Positions 49,139 through 56,500 of a DNA stretch of 64,000 bases are shown one piece after another. The DNA comes from Thalassobium sp. R2A62 (GTDB lineage: Bacteria > Pseudomonadota > Alphaproteobacteria > Rhodobacterales > Rhodobacteraceae). The stretch spans positions 1 through 64,000 of the forward strand of contig NZ_GG697169.2 of assembly GCF_000161835.1 (NCBI RefSeq), given 5' to 3'. Under the pieces are notes generated by a model that saw nothing but the letters and a program-made list of their open reading frames with translations, ran no database searches and had not been told where the DNA came from. Positions within the stretch are counted from its first letter, which is position 1; each line of letters opens with the position of its first letter. Position numbers and translations under genes: made by a program.

Positions 49139-49148
49139 GGCTCTGGAC
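49139..49148 (+). repeat. Left terminal inverted repeat of the passenger transposon
   Basis: GGCTCTGGAC, preceded by CTA so that it begins inside CTAG. Matches the complement of the right end in all ten bases; similarity extends weakly further (ACCTATAA versus ACTCATAA). Confidence 0.75.
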
Positions 49149-49242
49149 CTATAAACGGGGCGCGGCTTCAACGGCAGCTTTGACCCAGAGCAGACACTGG
49201 CGAAAAATGCGGCTATGACCGAGTTGCGGACTTTCCGGACCT

Positions 49243-49833
49243 TCAGGTTCGCGATATCAGCGTGGCTTCAGCAGTTTTCTTGAGTGTTTGCTCATATTCC
49301 AACTGCGACCAGCCACACTCACGCACCAAACGCTCCCAGTTTTCGACAGATAAGAGAGTCCATAAAAGGTCGGTAGCCGTTACCGTTGTCAGCCCATCTG
49401 TCAAAAAACCATCCTCTGAGATGGCGTGTATTGCGGCTTCACATCCGTGCCTGACGGCCTGCATCCGGTCATTCCACGCGACTGCTGCTTCTGTGTCGGA
49501 ATTGCACATGGCGCGCAAGGCAACTGACATGCCGTGAATTTCGGGGATGTAGCCGCCCCAGCCCTCGATGAAGGCGTGCAATCGTTCTACCCCCGACGCC
49601 GCCGAGCGGCTGCGTGCCAGTCGCGCGTCCACGTTTTTCACCACATCGATGTGGCGGGTTGTGGCCACAAGCAGCTCAGCGCGATTCGGAAAATGCAGGT
49701 AGAGCGCCTGACGGCTAATGCCCGCGGCTTTTGCGATATCTGACATTCGGACGGTTTTGTCCCCATTTTCTAACAGGTTCCATGTCACATCGAGAATGCG
49801 GGTTTTGGTGTTAATCAGCTTACTTGACATCAC
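49243..49833 (-). CDS. TetR family transcriptional regulator
   Basis: A 196-residue repressor. HTH: INTKTRILDVTWNLLENGDKTVRMSDIAKAAGISRQALYLHFPNRAELLVA. The C-terminal ligand domain is helical (FIEGWGGYIPEIHGMSVALRAMCNSDTEAAVAW). Divergent from the NAD(P)-binding gene; two copies of a candidate operator lie between them, one overlapping its own start. It likely represses both directions in response to an unknown small molecule. Confidence 0.9.
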   Translation of the reverse strand: MMSSKLINTKTRILDVTWNLLENGDKTVRMSDIAKAAGISRQALYLHFPNRAELLVATTRHIDVVKNVDARLARSRSAASGVERLHAFIEGWGGYIPEIHGMSVALRAMCNSDTEAAVAWNDRMQAVRHGCEAAIHAISEDGFLTDGLTTVTATDLLWTLLSVENWERLVRECGWSQLEYEQTLKKTAEATLISRT

Positions 49834-49881
49834 GTAAAGTTATAGCTTATTGACGCCATGTCAACTTTACACAGTGTCAAG
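49823..49881. promoter_or_regulatory. Paired TetR operator candidates in divergent promoter
   Basis: CTTGACATCACGTAAAG at 49823-49839 matches in 13 of 17 positions the complement of CTTTACACAGTGTCAAG at 49865-49881; each is an imperfect palindrome. A third related half-palindrome TTGACGCCATGTCAA lies at 49850-49864. This is typical for a TetR-controlled divergent promoter. Confidence 0.55.
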
Positions 49882-49916
49882 CAATGGACTTGCACCAAAA
49901 CCGTAGGAGAACAAAA

Positions 49917-50546
49917 ATGAAAGTCATCGTGTTTGGAGCCACCGGCAGTGTTGGCCACTTGGCTGTGAAAGAGCTTCTCGAGGCTGGCCACGAAGTCACG
50001 GCCTTTGCCCGCAAGCCAGAAAAACTTGGTTTGACTGACGCCAACCTGTTTCGAACCGCTGGCGATGCATTGGATGCCAAAGACGTCCTTGAAGCGGTCA
50101 AAGGCCATGACGCTGCTGTGATTACGCTTGGGTCGGGCTTGTCGCGCAAAAGCGTCATTCGTTCACAAGGCACAATGAATGTCATCCGGGCGATGCAGGC
50201 TCAAGGCGTGAAGCGCCTTATCTGTCAGTCCACGCTTGGCGCTCGTGACAGCTGGTCCAATCTAAACTTCTGGTGGAAGCGGGTGATGTTCGGTGCGCTC
50301 CTGGCCCCGGTTTTTCGCGATCATGAACTGCAAGAGCAACTGGTCGAGGCCAGCGGACTCGACTGGACGATCGTGCGCCCTGCGGCCTTCTCCGATGAGG
50401 CTACCCGGCGCCCTGTTATTGAGGATGTGCCGAACAGCGCACGCGGACTGGACCTGAAAATCTCGCGTGGAGAACTGGCACGTTTCCTGACCCGCCAGGT
50501 GATCGACTCGCAGTATCTGGGCCGCGCCGTTGGCTTGTCGAGCTGA
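49917..50546 (+). CDS. NAD(P)-binding SDR-like protein (NmrA/atypical SDR type)
   Basis: A 209-residue atypical short-chain dehydrogenase: KVIVFGATGSVGHLAVKELLEAGHEVTAFARKPEK carries the GxxGxxG dinucleotide site; AVITLGSGLSRKS, RLICQSTLGARDSW and DWTIVRPAAFSDEA continue the fold. No Tyr-x-x-x-Lys catalytic pair is evident, as in NmrA-like redox sensors or flavin reductases. RBS AGGAG precedes ATG 49917. Its stop overlaps the next start region. Passenger of the IS5-type transposon. Confidence 0.82.
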   Translation: MKVIVFGATGSVGHLAVKELLEAGHEVTAFARKPEKLGLTDANLFRTAGDALDAKDVLEAVKGHDAAVITLGSGLSRKSVIRSQGTMNVIRAMQAQGVKRLICQSTLGARDSWSNLNFWWKRVMFGALLAPVFRDHELQEQLVEASGLDWTIVRPAAFSDEATRRPVIEDVPNSARGLDLKISRGELARFLTRQVIDSQYLGRAVGLSS

Positions 50547-51031
50547 TGGGGGTGGACATGATGACTTGGATTCTACTGGTTTCTGGTCTTTTGATGGCTC
50601 TGATCTCCGGCGTGTTCCTGAGCTTTTCTGATTTCGTGATGAGGGGGCTTGCGCAAGCCCCCGGCACGGCGGGAGCCACGGGCATGATCGGGCTTAACCG
50701 CACGGTATATAAATCGATCTTCATGGTTTTGTTTATGGGGTTGGTACTGGGTTCCATAGCGCTTGCCTTGTGGGCCTATTGGCAATTGGATGGCGCAGCG
50801 TTGTCTTTGGTTGTCACAGGAACGCTGAGCTACCTTGTTGGCGTCTTAGCCGTGACTGGCTTTGGAAATGTTCCGATGAACAACCGTCTGGATGCCACAT
50901 CCGAGCGATCGGGCGACATGGCCATCTATTGGACGGACTATGCAAAGCGTTGGACGTGGCTGAACCACATTCGGACCGCCGCTTCGGCCTTCGCGGCACT
51001 TTCCTGGCTTATAGCAGCCAATCTGCTTTAA
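50546..51031 (+). CDS. DUF1772 membrane protein
   Basis: A 161-residue protein with four membrane helices (WILLVSGLLMALISGVFLSF; IFMVLFMGLVLGSIALALWAY; AALSLVVTGTLSYLVGVLAVTGFGNVPMNNRLDA; AASAFAALSWLIAANLL). The NVPMNNRLD motif is the DUF1772 signature, shared with anthrone oxygenase-like proteins. Coupled to the NAD(P)-binding gene, so the pair may oxidise or detoxify a compound sensed by the TetR protein. That function is inference. Confidence 0.8.
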   Translation: MGVDMMTWILLVSGLLMALISGVFLSFSDFVMRGLAQAPGTAGATGMIGLNRTVYKSIFMVLFMGLVLGSIALALWAYWQLDGAALSLVVTGTLSYLVGVLAVTGFGNVPMNNRLDATSERSGDMAIYWTDYAKRWTWLNHIRTAASAFAALSWLIAANLL

Positions 51032-51215
51032 TATGCGCGACTGAGCTGAGCGGGCTAACTTCTTGCTGAGCTCAGACGGAGTTGTCTTGTTTGGGCTCAG
51101 TGCCGTCATCTGACGATTTTTGTCGGATGACTGGTTCGGGATGGATAGCGGACCTTGCGATGGTCGATTCCATTCACCCATGTAACGTGATTCATGTGCG
51201 ACAGGAGGATTGTCC

Positions 51216-51973
51216 ATGTCGCATCTATTCTGGCTCGACCAAGAGCGTCTCAACCGCATCAAGCATATGTTCCCAAAGCCACGGGGGGTTGCTCGTGCTG
51301 ACGACCGAAAGGTTCTCAGCGGCATCATCCATGTCATTCGCAATGGCTTGCGCTGGCGGGAAGCTCCGTCCGATTATGGGCCACATAAGACGCTTTACAA
51401 CCGATGGGCTCGATGGTCCCAGATGGGCGTCTTTGCGCGCATCCTGACCGAATTGGCCGCTCAAGGCGATGAAACAGGCACGCTAATGATTGATGCGACC
51501 CACCTGAAGACCCATCGTACAGCGTCCAGCATGGGGCTTAAAAAGGGGGGCGTGGACGCCTCATTGGCCGCACCAAGGGTGGCCTGAACTCCAAACTCCA
51601 TGCTGTGACCGATGCGGTGGGTCGTCCAATTCAGCTATTCCTGACAGCGGGGAACGTCAGCGACTACATCGGCGCACGGGCGCTTTTACCCTCACTACCT
51701 GCTGCGGAATGGATGTTAGCGGATCGCGGATATGATGCCGACTGGTTCCGAGAAGGCTTGAAAGAAAGAAGCATTAAACCCTGCATCCCATCGCGGCGGA
51801 ACCGCAAAGACGTCATCCAACATGACACCAAGATTTATCGAAGCCGTCACAAGATTGAGAACATGTTTGGGCGGCTGAAAGACTGGCGCAGGGTCGCAAC
51901 CCGCTATGACAGGTGCCCTGTTATCTTCATGTCTGCCATCGCCCTTGCGGCAACGGTCTTGTTTTGGTTATGA
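51216..51973 (+). CDS. IS5-family transposase made by -1 frameshift
   Basis: Frame A from ATG 51216 (RBS AGGAGG) reads SHLFWLDQERLNRIKHMFPK, GLRWREAPSDYGPHKTLYNRWARW and IDATHLKTHRT, which contains the first DDE Asp. At the G6 run 51545-51550 a -1 shift joins it to frame B: GRLIGRTKGGLNSKLHAVTD, LADRGYDADWFRE with the second Asp, and YRSRHKIENMFGRLKDWRRVATRYDR with the Glu. This two-frame format is normal for IS427-type elements, so it is probably active rather than broken. Confidence 0.85.
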
Positions 51974-51983
51974 GTCCAGAGCC
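51974..51983 (-). repeat. Right terminal inverted repeat of the passenger transposon
   Basis: GTCCAGAGCC right after the transposase stop, followed by TAG to complete CTAG. Exact complement of the left terminus. Confidence 0.78.
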
Positions 51984-52062
51984 TAGACCGTGGAAGCTTG
52001 AAGTTTGGCCTATGGGATTTTAGGGTGATCTGGCTAGATATTTGTTTGGGGAAGAACCTTAC

Positions 52063-52416
52063 ATGATAAAGAAGCTTGCGATTGGATGTTTGTTTGCCGC
52101 TACAGTAGCTAAAGGATTAGCGGCTCAGTCGATTCAAGGGGTCTGGGGACAGTCGCAGGAAATATGCAATATGGCAGACCCTGGTGATAACCCACCCATC
52201 ATCGTGACGGAAAACAGTATTAGGTACTATGAAGCTAGCTGTACGCTGGAAAACCCTACCAGCCTTCGAGATATGCCCGAGGGCAAGTTATATGATCAAG
52301 AGTGTTGGGCAGAAGGAGAGTATTTCGATGCAGGTAGGGCGTTCATTGCAACAAACGGTCTCGAAGGATTGATAATCTACGAGAGTGGATATGCCACGAC
52401 TTACGTGCGATGTTAG
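52063..52416 (+). CDS. Secreted hypothetical protein
   Basis: About 117 residues from ATG 52063 (the frame is open from 52042). A signal peptide (IKKLAIGCLFAATVAKGLAAQ) precedes a small domain with several Cys (SQEICNMADPGD; EASCTLENPTS; DQECWAEGEYFDAGRAF; TTYVRC), likely disulfide-bonded in the periplasm. No family is recognised. It lies just right of the passenger transposon. Confidence 0.6.
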   Translation: MIKKLAIGCLFAATVAKGLAAQSIQGVWGQSQEICNMADPGDNPPIIVTENSIRYYEASCTLENPTSLRDMPEGKLYDQECWAEGEYFDAGRAFIATNGLEGLIIYESGYATTYVRC

Positions 52417-52451
52417 CTAGCGTACTAATCGCATCCATCCGAGGCGTACCT

Positions 52452-52568
52452 TGCCCTAGATCGATGCAATCAGATAAATCAGCGTAACTGAACAAACCCA
52501 CTACCGTTGGAAGAAGAAGTACGATGGAATGGGCAGGAAACAGCTTAAAGAACTGAAGCGGTTACAGC
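52452..52568 (+). mobile_element. Degenerate IS3 orfA fragment
   Basis: The sequence aligns by eye with orfA of the IS3 element at 56186-56500: GATGCAATCAGA, CTGAACAAACC, TGGAAGAAGAA and GGAATGGGCA, then AACTGAAGCGG. It has stops and small indels. Where the intact copy has an extra insert, this one reads YRWKKKYDGMG, which shows the uninterrupted ancestral form. Confidence 0.75.
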
Positions 52569-52606
52569 CGAAGCTAGCTGAGTACCTACGCCGGATAGCT
52601 ATTTAA
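52568..52606 (+). pseudogene. Tail of a second tyrosine integrase
   Basis: Reads PKLAEYLRRIAI-stop, against PKLADYLRRIAI-stop at the end of the complete integrase, with several synonymous differences (CTA for CTC, CGG for AGG). It is thus a diverged homolog, not a recent copy. Its stop overlaps the stop of the SEL1 gene on the other strand. Confidence 0.7.
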
Positions 52607-53112
52607 TTCTTACTGCCACAGTTCTGGTAATTGCTGCTCATGCAGTCTCTTGCCATAGCTTGGGCTGTTGAGATGTCTTGCGGGGTCATTCGTTCGGCTA
52701 TCAGATCGCGGATGCTTGAACTTAATGTATTACCGTTTGCAATACCGATATTGTACCACATGTGCGCTAGAATATTATCTTGAGGAACACCCTCACCCCG
52801 CTGGTAAATCCAACCTAAACTGTATTGACTAAAAGCTTGCCCCTGTTCAGCAGCCCTACGATGCCAATTCACTGCTTCCGTATAGTCTTGAGGGACACCC
52901 TCACCGTTCCCGTACATGACACCTAAGCCAAATTGAGCGTCAGCATCCCCTTGTTCAGCTAAAGGTCTCCACTCCTGAAGAGCAGTCGCATAATCACCAG
53001 CGTCATAAGCAGCTGCACCCTTTTGGAAATCTTGAGCCTGAGCAGTGCCATAGTTCAAAGAACTCACAGAGAGAGCTAGAACGACAGCCACAGCAGAGAT
53101 GATCTTCTTCAT
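52603..53112 (-). CDS. SEL1-repeat periplasmic protein (copy 1)
   Basis: About 169 residues from ATG 53112 (frame open to 53151). Signal peptide KKIISAVAVVLALSVSSLNYGTAQAQ, then tetratricopeptide-like SEL1 repeats (YDAGDYATALQEWRPLAEQGDADAQFGLGVMYGNGEGVPQDYTEAVNWHRRAAEQGQAFSQYSLGWIYQRGEGV; LAHMWYNIGIANG), and a Cys pair in RDCMSSNYQNCG. SEL1 proteins act as adaptors in protein complexes. A shorter paralog is at 60937-61317. Confidence 0.88.
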   Translation of the reverse strand: MKKIISAVAVVLALSVSSLNYGTAQAQDFQKGAAAYDAGDYATALQEWRPLAEQGDADAQFGLGVMYGNGEGVPQDYTEAVNWHRRAAEQGQAFSQYSLGWIYQRGEGVPQDNILAHMWYNIGIANGNTLSSSIRDLIAERMTPQDISTAQAMARDCMSSNYQNCGSKN

Positions 53113-53169
53113 AATATGAACCTTTGTTGCGCTTGCTTTAGCTCTATTCAAATGAGCAACGCATGTAGA

Positions 53170-53334
53170 TCAGGGGGAGGGCAACAAACGAAGCTGGGCG
53201 ACGGGGTCTTTCGTGACACGAGGGAACATCGGCCAGTGGAAGAGATTTCGTCCGTAATTATCCGAGCATTCGTTTGTTGCTGAGTCGTAGCTAACATAGG
53301 AAGTCTCATTATGATAGTATTTAGTGTTGGTCAT
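53170..53334 (-). CDS. Possible short hypothetical ORF
   Basis: ATG 53334 reads MTNTKYYHNETSYVSYDSAT to a TGA at 53170; the frame is open to 53385, but that part lies in the palindromic repeat. No RBS or family. In the minus direction it directly follows repeat copy 1. Weakly supported. Confidence 0.25.
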   Translation of the reverse strand: MTNTKYYHNETSYVSYDSATNECSDNYGRNLFHWPMFPRVTKDPVAQLRLLPSP

Positions 53335-53375
53335 GCACTGGTATTGAATGACGCACAATACAAGTAAGTGATAGC

Positions 53376-53418
53376 CTGACGCCAACCTGTGTTACCTATT
53401 AGGTGCTGGCGTCAGACA
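53376..53418 (-). repeat. attC-like palindromic repeat, copy 1
   Basis: CTGACGCCA (53376-53384) pairs with TGGCGTCAG (53407-53415). Inside, ACCT pairs with AGGT leaving a 2-base one-sided bulge (GC), around a 12-base loop. In gene direction it starts GTCTGACGCC and ends GGCGTCAG. A conserved flank (CATT repeats then CAGCTTGGTTCAG) reaches 53441. It begins 10 bases past the stop of the minus-strand gene at 53428. Confidence 0.7.
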
Positions 53419-53427
53419 TTCATTCAT

Positions 53428-53776
53428 TCAGCTTGGTTCAGGGCTTACTCTGTGCGGCGGTTCTTTGACTTGCAGGTGCTTAAATAAGATACGCTGTAGC
53501 ACCTCCTCATCAGGCTCTTCTGGATACTTCCTTGAGATTTCTATGGCCTCAGAAACAACCTCAGAGCAGGATACTGGTATCGGGATGTGCTTTAGGTCAT
53601 CGCTAGGACCACCATATCGGCAATGCGTCCTGTAACTTGCGTAGAATGGTTGTGTGAGTGCCTCTTGGACTAGCTTTTCATCCTGTAGCTCATCCCATAG
53701 GCACTCTACGTAGTCTGTGATTTCAGGATCATCGCGTCGGACTAGCGTAGCGTAGCGTAGCGTAACGTTTAGTCAT
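53428..53776 (-). pseudogene. Hidden ORF with pentanucleotide tract in 5' end, candidate phase-variable gene
   Basis: ATG 53774-53776, with RBS AAGGAT (53784-53789), reads MTKRYATLRYASPTR-stop. The next frame is open for 105 codons from 53742 to a TGA at 53428-53430 (VRRDDPEITDYVECLWDELQ; QPFYASYRTHCRYGGPSDDL; SCSEVVSEAIEISRKYPEEP), clearly protein-like, but has no start of its own. Four tandem GCGTA units at 53745-53764 lie between. With two or five units the ATG would be in frame with the long ORF (about 112 residues for two). Function unknown. It is followed by attC-like copy 1. Confidence 0.6.
53745..53764. repeat. (GCGTA)4 simple-sequence repeat
   Basis: Four perfect head-to-tail GCGTA units located 10 bases inside the start codon of the minus-strand ORF. 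Gain or loss of units changes the frame by two bases each, the format of phase-variable contingency loci. Confidence 0.9.
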
Positions 53777-53880
53777 GATAGTAATCCTTGTTCTTAACCA
53801 CATCCTTGCAAGCGTGGATCATGTGGTGCTTGAGGGAAAAGCCTTCAGCAGCTTCCCAGACCTCTGAGGTCACAGGTGTC
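53768..53880 (-). pseudogene. 3' fragment of an upstream coupled gene
   Basis: The frame reads TPVTSEVWEAAEGFSLKHHM then IHACKDVVKNKDYYHD and stops at TAA 53768-53770, overlapping the ATG of the repeat-containing ORF. A TGA just before it leaves no start. The following 53881-54166 holds nothing I can assign except a weak hairpin (CCCCC/GGGGG near 53957-53980). Confidence 0.4.
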
Positions 53881-54166
53881 CGTCGTCATATAAAATGGGA
53901 CATGAGAGCGGTTTGAGCAATGGAGGCTCTGCCTCTTATGTGTGATTGATTAGGCACCCCCGAAAACACTGCGTAGGGGGCTAGTCCAGCAAGTGCGAGA
54001 GTTCATCTCGCTCACTGTCTTGTTTTTCCTACGGATCGGGTTTCGTACTTCTGTTTCCAGACCTCGCTCCAATGTCTGACGTCATTGCATGCTGGACAAG
54101 TTTAAGTATTTGAATAAGGGAAAGAAGGTGGCTACGAGGCGCATTGGATAAGGACGTAAAGGCAAT

Positions 54167-56026
54167 ATGCAATATAGACGAGAGATTGACGGACTGCGTG
54201 CAGTTGCTGTGCTGCCGGTTATTTTGTTTCATGCTGGTTTCAGTGTGTTTAGCGGCGGCTACGTTGGCGTTGATGTGTTTTTTGTTATTAGTGGCTACCT
54301 GATCACGAGCATATTGATTGGTGAGTTGGAGCAGGGTAACTTTTCCATTCTGCGCTTTTATGAACGCAGAGCACGAAGGATTTTGCCAGCTCTGTTTGTA
54401 GTAATGTTGGCTTGTTTGCCTTTTGCATACATGTGGATGTTGCCATCGCAGCTAGAAGACTTTGCACAAAGTTTAGTTGCAGTAAGTCTGTTTTTATCAA
54501 ACTGGTTGTTTTGGTCTGAAGCTAGTTATTTTGCCTCCGCAACTGAGCTAAAACCACTTCTACACACTTGGAGCCTGGCTGTTGAGGAACAGTATTACTT
54601 AATGTTTCCACTGTTATTGTTGCTGTGTTGGCGAATTTTTCGACCCTTCACTTTCGGTTTCATATTTCTGCTAGCGGCGATGAGTTTTTTGTTGGCGGAA
54701 TGGGGTTGGCGGAATGAGCCAGAAATCAACTTCTACTTTACGTTTTCGCGATTTTGGGAACTTTTAGTAGGTTCAATGTGCGCATTTTTGACTGTCGGTC
54801 AGAAACAACGATCGAGCAATTTTCTAGGTGCAATTGGCATAGCACTGATTATATCTGCAATATTTTATTATGATGAGAATACTCCTTTCCCAAGCGCATA
54901 CGCACTTGTACCGGTAGTAGGCACAGCACTTATCATTTTGTTTGCTGACAAAACAACATGGACTGCGCGTTTGCTATCGACGCGCGGTTTTGTTGGCGTT
55001 GGGCTGATTTCGTACAGCGCTTACTTGTGGCACCAACCGTTGTTTGCGTTTGCACGAATACGCAGCCTAACTGAACCCAGCCACTATTTGATGGCGTTAC
55101 TCGCTGCCGCTGCGCTGTTACTAGCGTGGGTGACTTGGCGTTGGGTGGAACAACCTTTTAGAAATCGTGCAAATCCAATACTTGTAACGCGGCGCAGTGT
55201 GTTTGCCGCAAGTGGGGCTGTTGGAGCAATATTTGTGGCTATTGGTTTTTCAGTGGACCAAGGTGAGGGGCTTGAAGGACGTTGGTCAGACGTTGGAATT
55301 GCAAAATTTTTTGAGAATTACGAAGCAAAGCATATGAGAAAAGAATGCTTTTTAACATCAGGTCGAAACGAGTTTAGCATGTATGATCAAGCAACTTGTT
55401 TGCCAGTAAGTGATAGTATTAAAAATGTTTTGATTGTAGGAGATTCTCATGGAGCTCATTTGGCTCAGGCAATGATTGATGAATATCCGGATTTAAATAT
55501 TTTGCATGCGACGTCTTCTGGGTGCACGGCGCTTCTTCCATTAGATGGAGCAGGTCGCTGCACTGATTTATTTGATTTTATCTATAATGAATTTTTACCC
55601 AATAACACTATGGATATAATTGTGTTATCTAGCCGCGTTGACCGTTCTGCTGTGGCTTCTTTTTCACGCACAATAAGAGAGTTGTTGGAATTTTCTGAAA
55701 GAATAATTGTGGTGGGACCTGTTCCTGAGTACAATCCCGTTCTCTGGCATTCTATTGCTAAGTCACAGTATTATGGCAGTGAATATGATTCAGAATATCT
55801 ATATTTAAATACATTGAAACTTGACCGTTTTGAAGTTGACAGTGAAGTAAGAGACGCATTAGAGGGCATTGAAAATTCATATTATTACTCTGTTTTAAAT
55901 GAGCATTGCTCTCCTTTGTGTCCCGTATATTCTTCTGAAGGAGAGTTATGGACTTTTGATTATGGTCATCTAACCTATTCTTCCGCTGTAGATGTTGTCC
56001 GCAGCATGGGAGAGCTGTTACGTTGA
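54167..56026 (+). CDS. OafA/YrhL-type O-acyltransferase with SGNH domain
   Basis: A 619-residue protein. Residues 1-340 are an acyltransferase-3 membrane domain (YRREIDGLRAVAVLPVILFHAGF; GGYVGVDVFFVISGYLITSIL; YERRARRILPALF; HTWSLAVEEQYYL), with about ten helices. Residues about 410-619 are a periplasmic SGNH domain (VLIVGDSHGAHLAQAMIDEY; DYGHLTYSSAVDV with the Asp/His). Such proteins O-acetylate LPS O-antigen or other glycans. Low GC marks foreign origin. Cargo that alters the cell surface is a typical island benefit, such as phage resistance. Confidence 0.92.
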   Translation: MQYRREIDGLRAVAVLPVILFHAGFSVFSGGYVGVDVFFVISGYLITSILIGELEQGNFSILRFYERRARRILPALFVVMLACLPFAYMWMLPSQLEDFAQSLVAVSLFLSNWLFWSEASYFASATELKPLLHTWSLAVEEQYYLMFPLLLLLCWRIFRPFTFGFIFLLAAMSFLLAEWGWRNEPEINFYFTFSRFWELLVGSMCAFLTVGQKQRSSNFLGAIGIALIISAIFYYDENTPFPSAYALVPVVGTALIILFADKTTWTARLLSTRGFVGVGLISYSAYLWHQPLFAFARIRSLTEPSHYLMALLAAAALLLAWVTWRWVEQPFRNRANPILVTRRSVFAASGAVGAIFVAIGFSVDQGEGLEGRWSDVGIAKFFENYEAKHMRKECFLTSGRNEFSMYDQATCLPVSDSIKNVLIVGDSHGAHLAQAMIDEYPDLNILHATSSGCTALLPLDGAGRCTDLFDFIYNEFLPNNTMDIIVLSSRVDRSAVASFSRTIRELLEFSERIIVVGPVPEYNPVLWHSIAKSQYYGSEYDSEYLYLNTLKLDRFEVDSEVRDALEGIENSYYYSVLNEHCSPLCPVYSSEGELWTFDYGHLTYSSAVDVVRSMGELLR

Positions 56027-56185
56027 AGAAATAATTGAATTGTCATGTTTACAATTATTTTCTGCGACCTGATTTAGGCGGCATTGTACAATGTCGCATG
56101 AAAGTGGTTATTTATGGAAATGTGATGCTGAGCCTCCCCCTTTGAAGTGGTCCGCCCCTATCGTTAGGAAAGCGGAGGACCAACG

Positions 56186-56500
56186 ATGGCCATTAAGAGA
56201 CCAAAGCCCGAAGAGATAGTCGTGAAGTTACGGCAGGTTGAAGTTCTGATGGGACAAGGCATGCCCCGGATTGATGCAATCAGACAGATCGGTGTGACTG
56301 AACAAACCTATTATCGCTGGAAGAAGAAACGAGACCTTTTCGCCATTGGTTCGAGAATAACGGTCGAGTGCGGAATGGGCACAGAACAACTGAAGGAACT
56401 GAAGCGGCTACAAAAAGAGAATGATCGTCTTCGGCGTGCAGTATCCGACCTGACATTGGACAAGCTGATTTTGAGGGAGGCCGCATCGGGAAACTTCTGA
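56186..56500 (+). CDS. IS3-family transposase OrfA, with an internal insert
   Basis: A 104-residue DNA-binding protein: PKPEEIVVKLRQVEVLMGQG, AIRQIGVTEQTYYRWKKK (HTH) and a leucine-zipper-like LKELKRLQKENDRLRRAVSDLTLDKLILREA. Between YYRWKKK and GMGTEQ it has RDLFAIGSRITVEC where the degenerate copy has only YD, a net in-frame insertion of about 12 residues (near 56330-56369). Whether it still works is doubtful. Confidence 0.82.
   Translation: MAIKRPKPEEIVVKLRQVEVLMGQGMPRIDAIRQIGVTEQTYYRWKKKRDLFAIGSRITVECGMGTEQLKELKRLQKENDRLRRAVSDLTLDKLILREAASGNF

Larger units (their letters stand above)
49139..51983. mobile_element. IS5-family (IS427-like) transposon with three passenger genes
   Basis: GGCTCTGGAC at 49139-49148 is the exact inverted repeat of GTCCAGAGCC at 51974-51983, and both ends are framed by CTAG, fitting the short TA/CTAG target duplication of IS427-group elements. 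The right end follows the transposase stop directly, as in a normal IS. The left end is displaced about 2 kb from the transposase and encloses tetR, an NAD(P)-binding protein and a DUF1772 gene. No second left end is seen close to the transposase, so the whole 2,845 bp is probably one unit. Confidence 0.72.

Noticed and set aside
51545-51550. Frameshift in the IS5-type transposase as a pseudogene mark
   Set aside because: The G6 tract and the frame order fit the programmed -1 frameshift normal for IS427-type elements.
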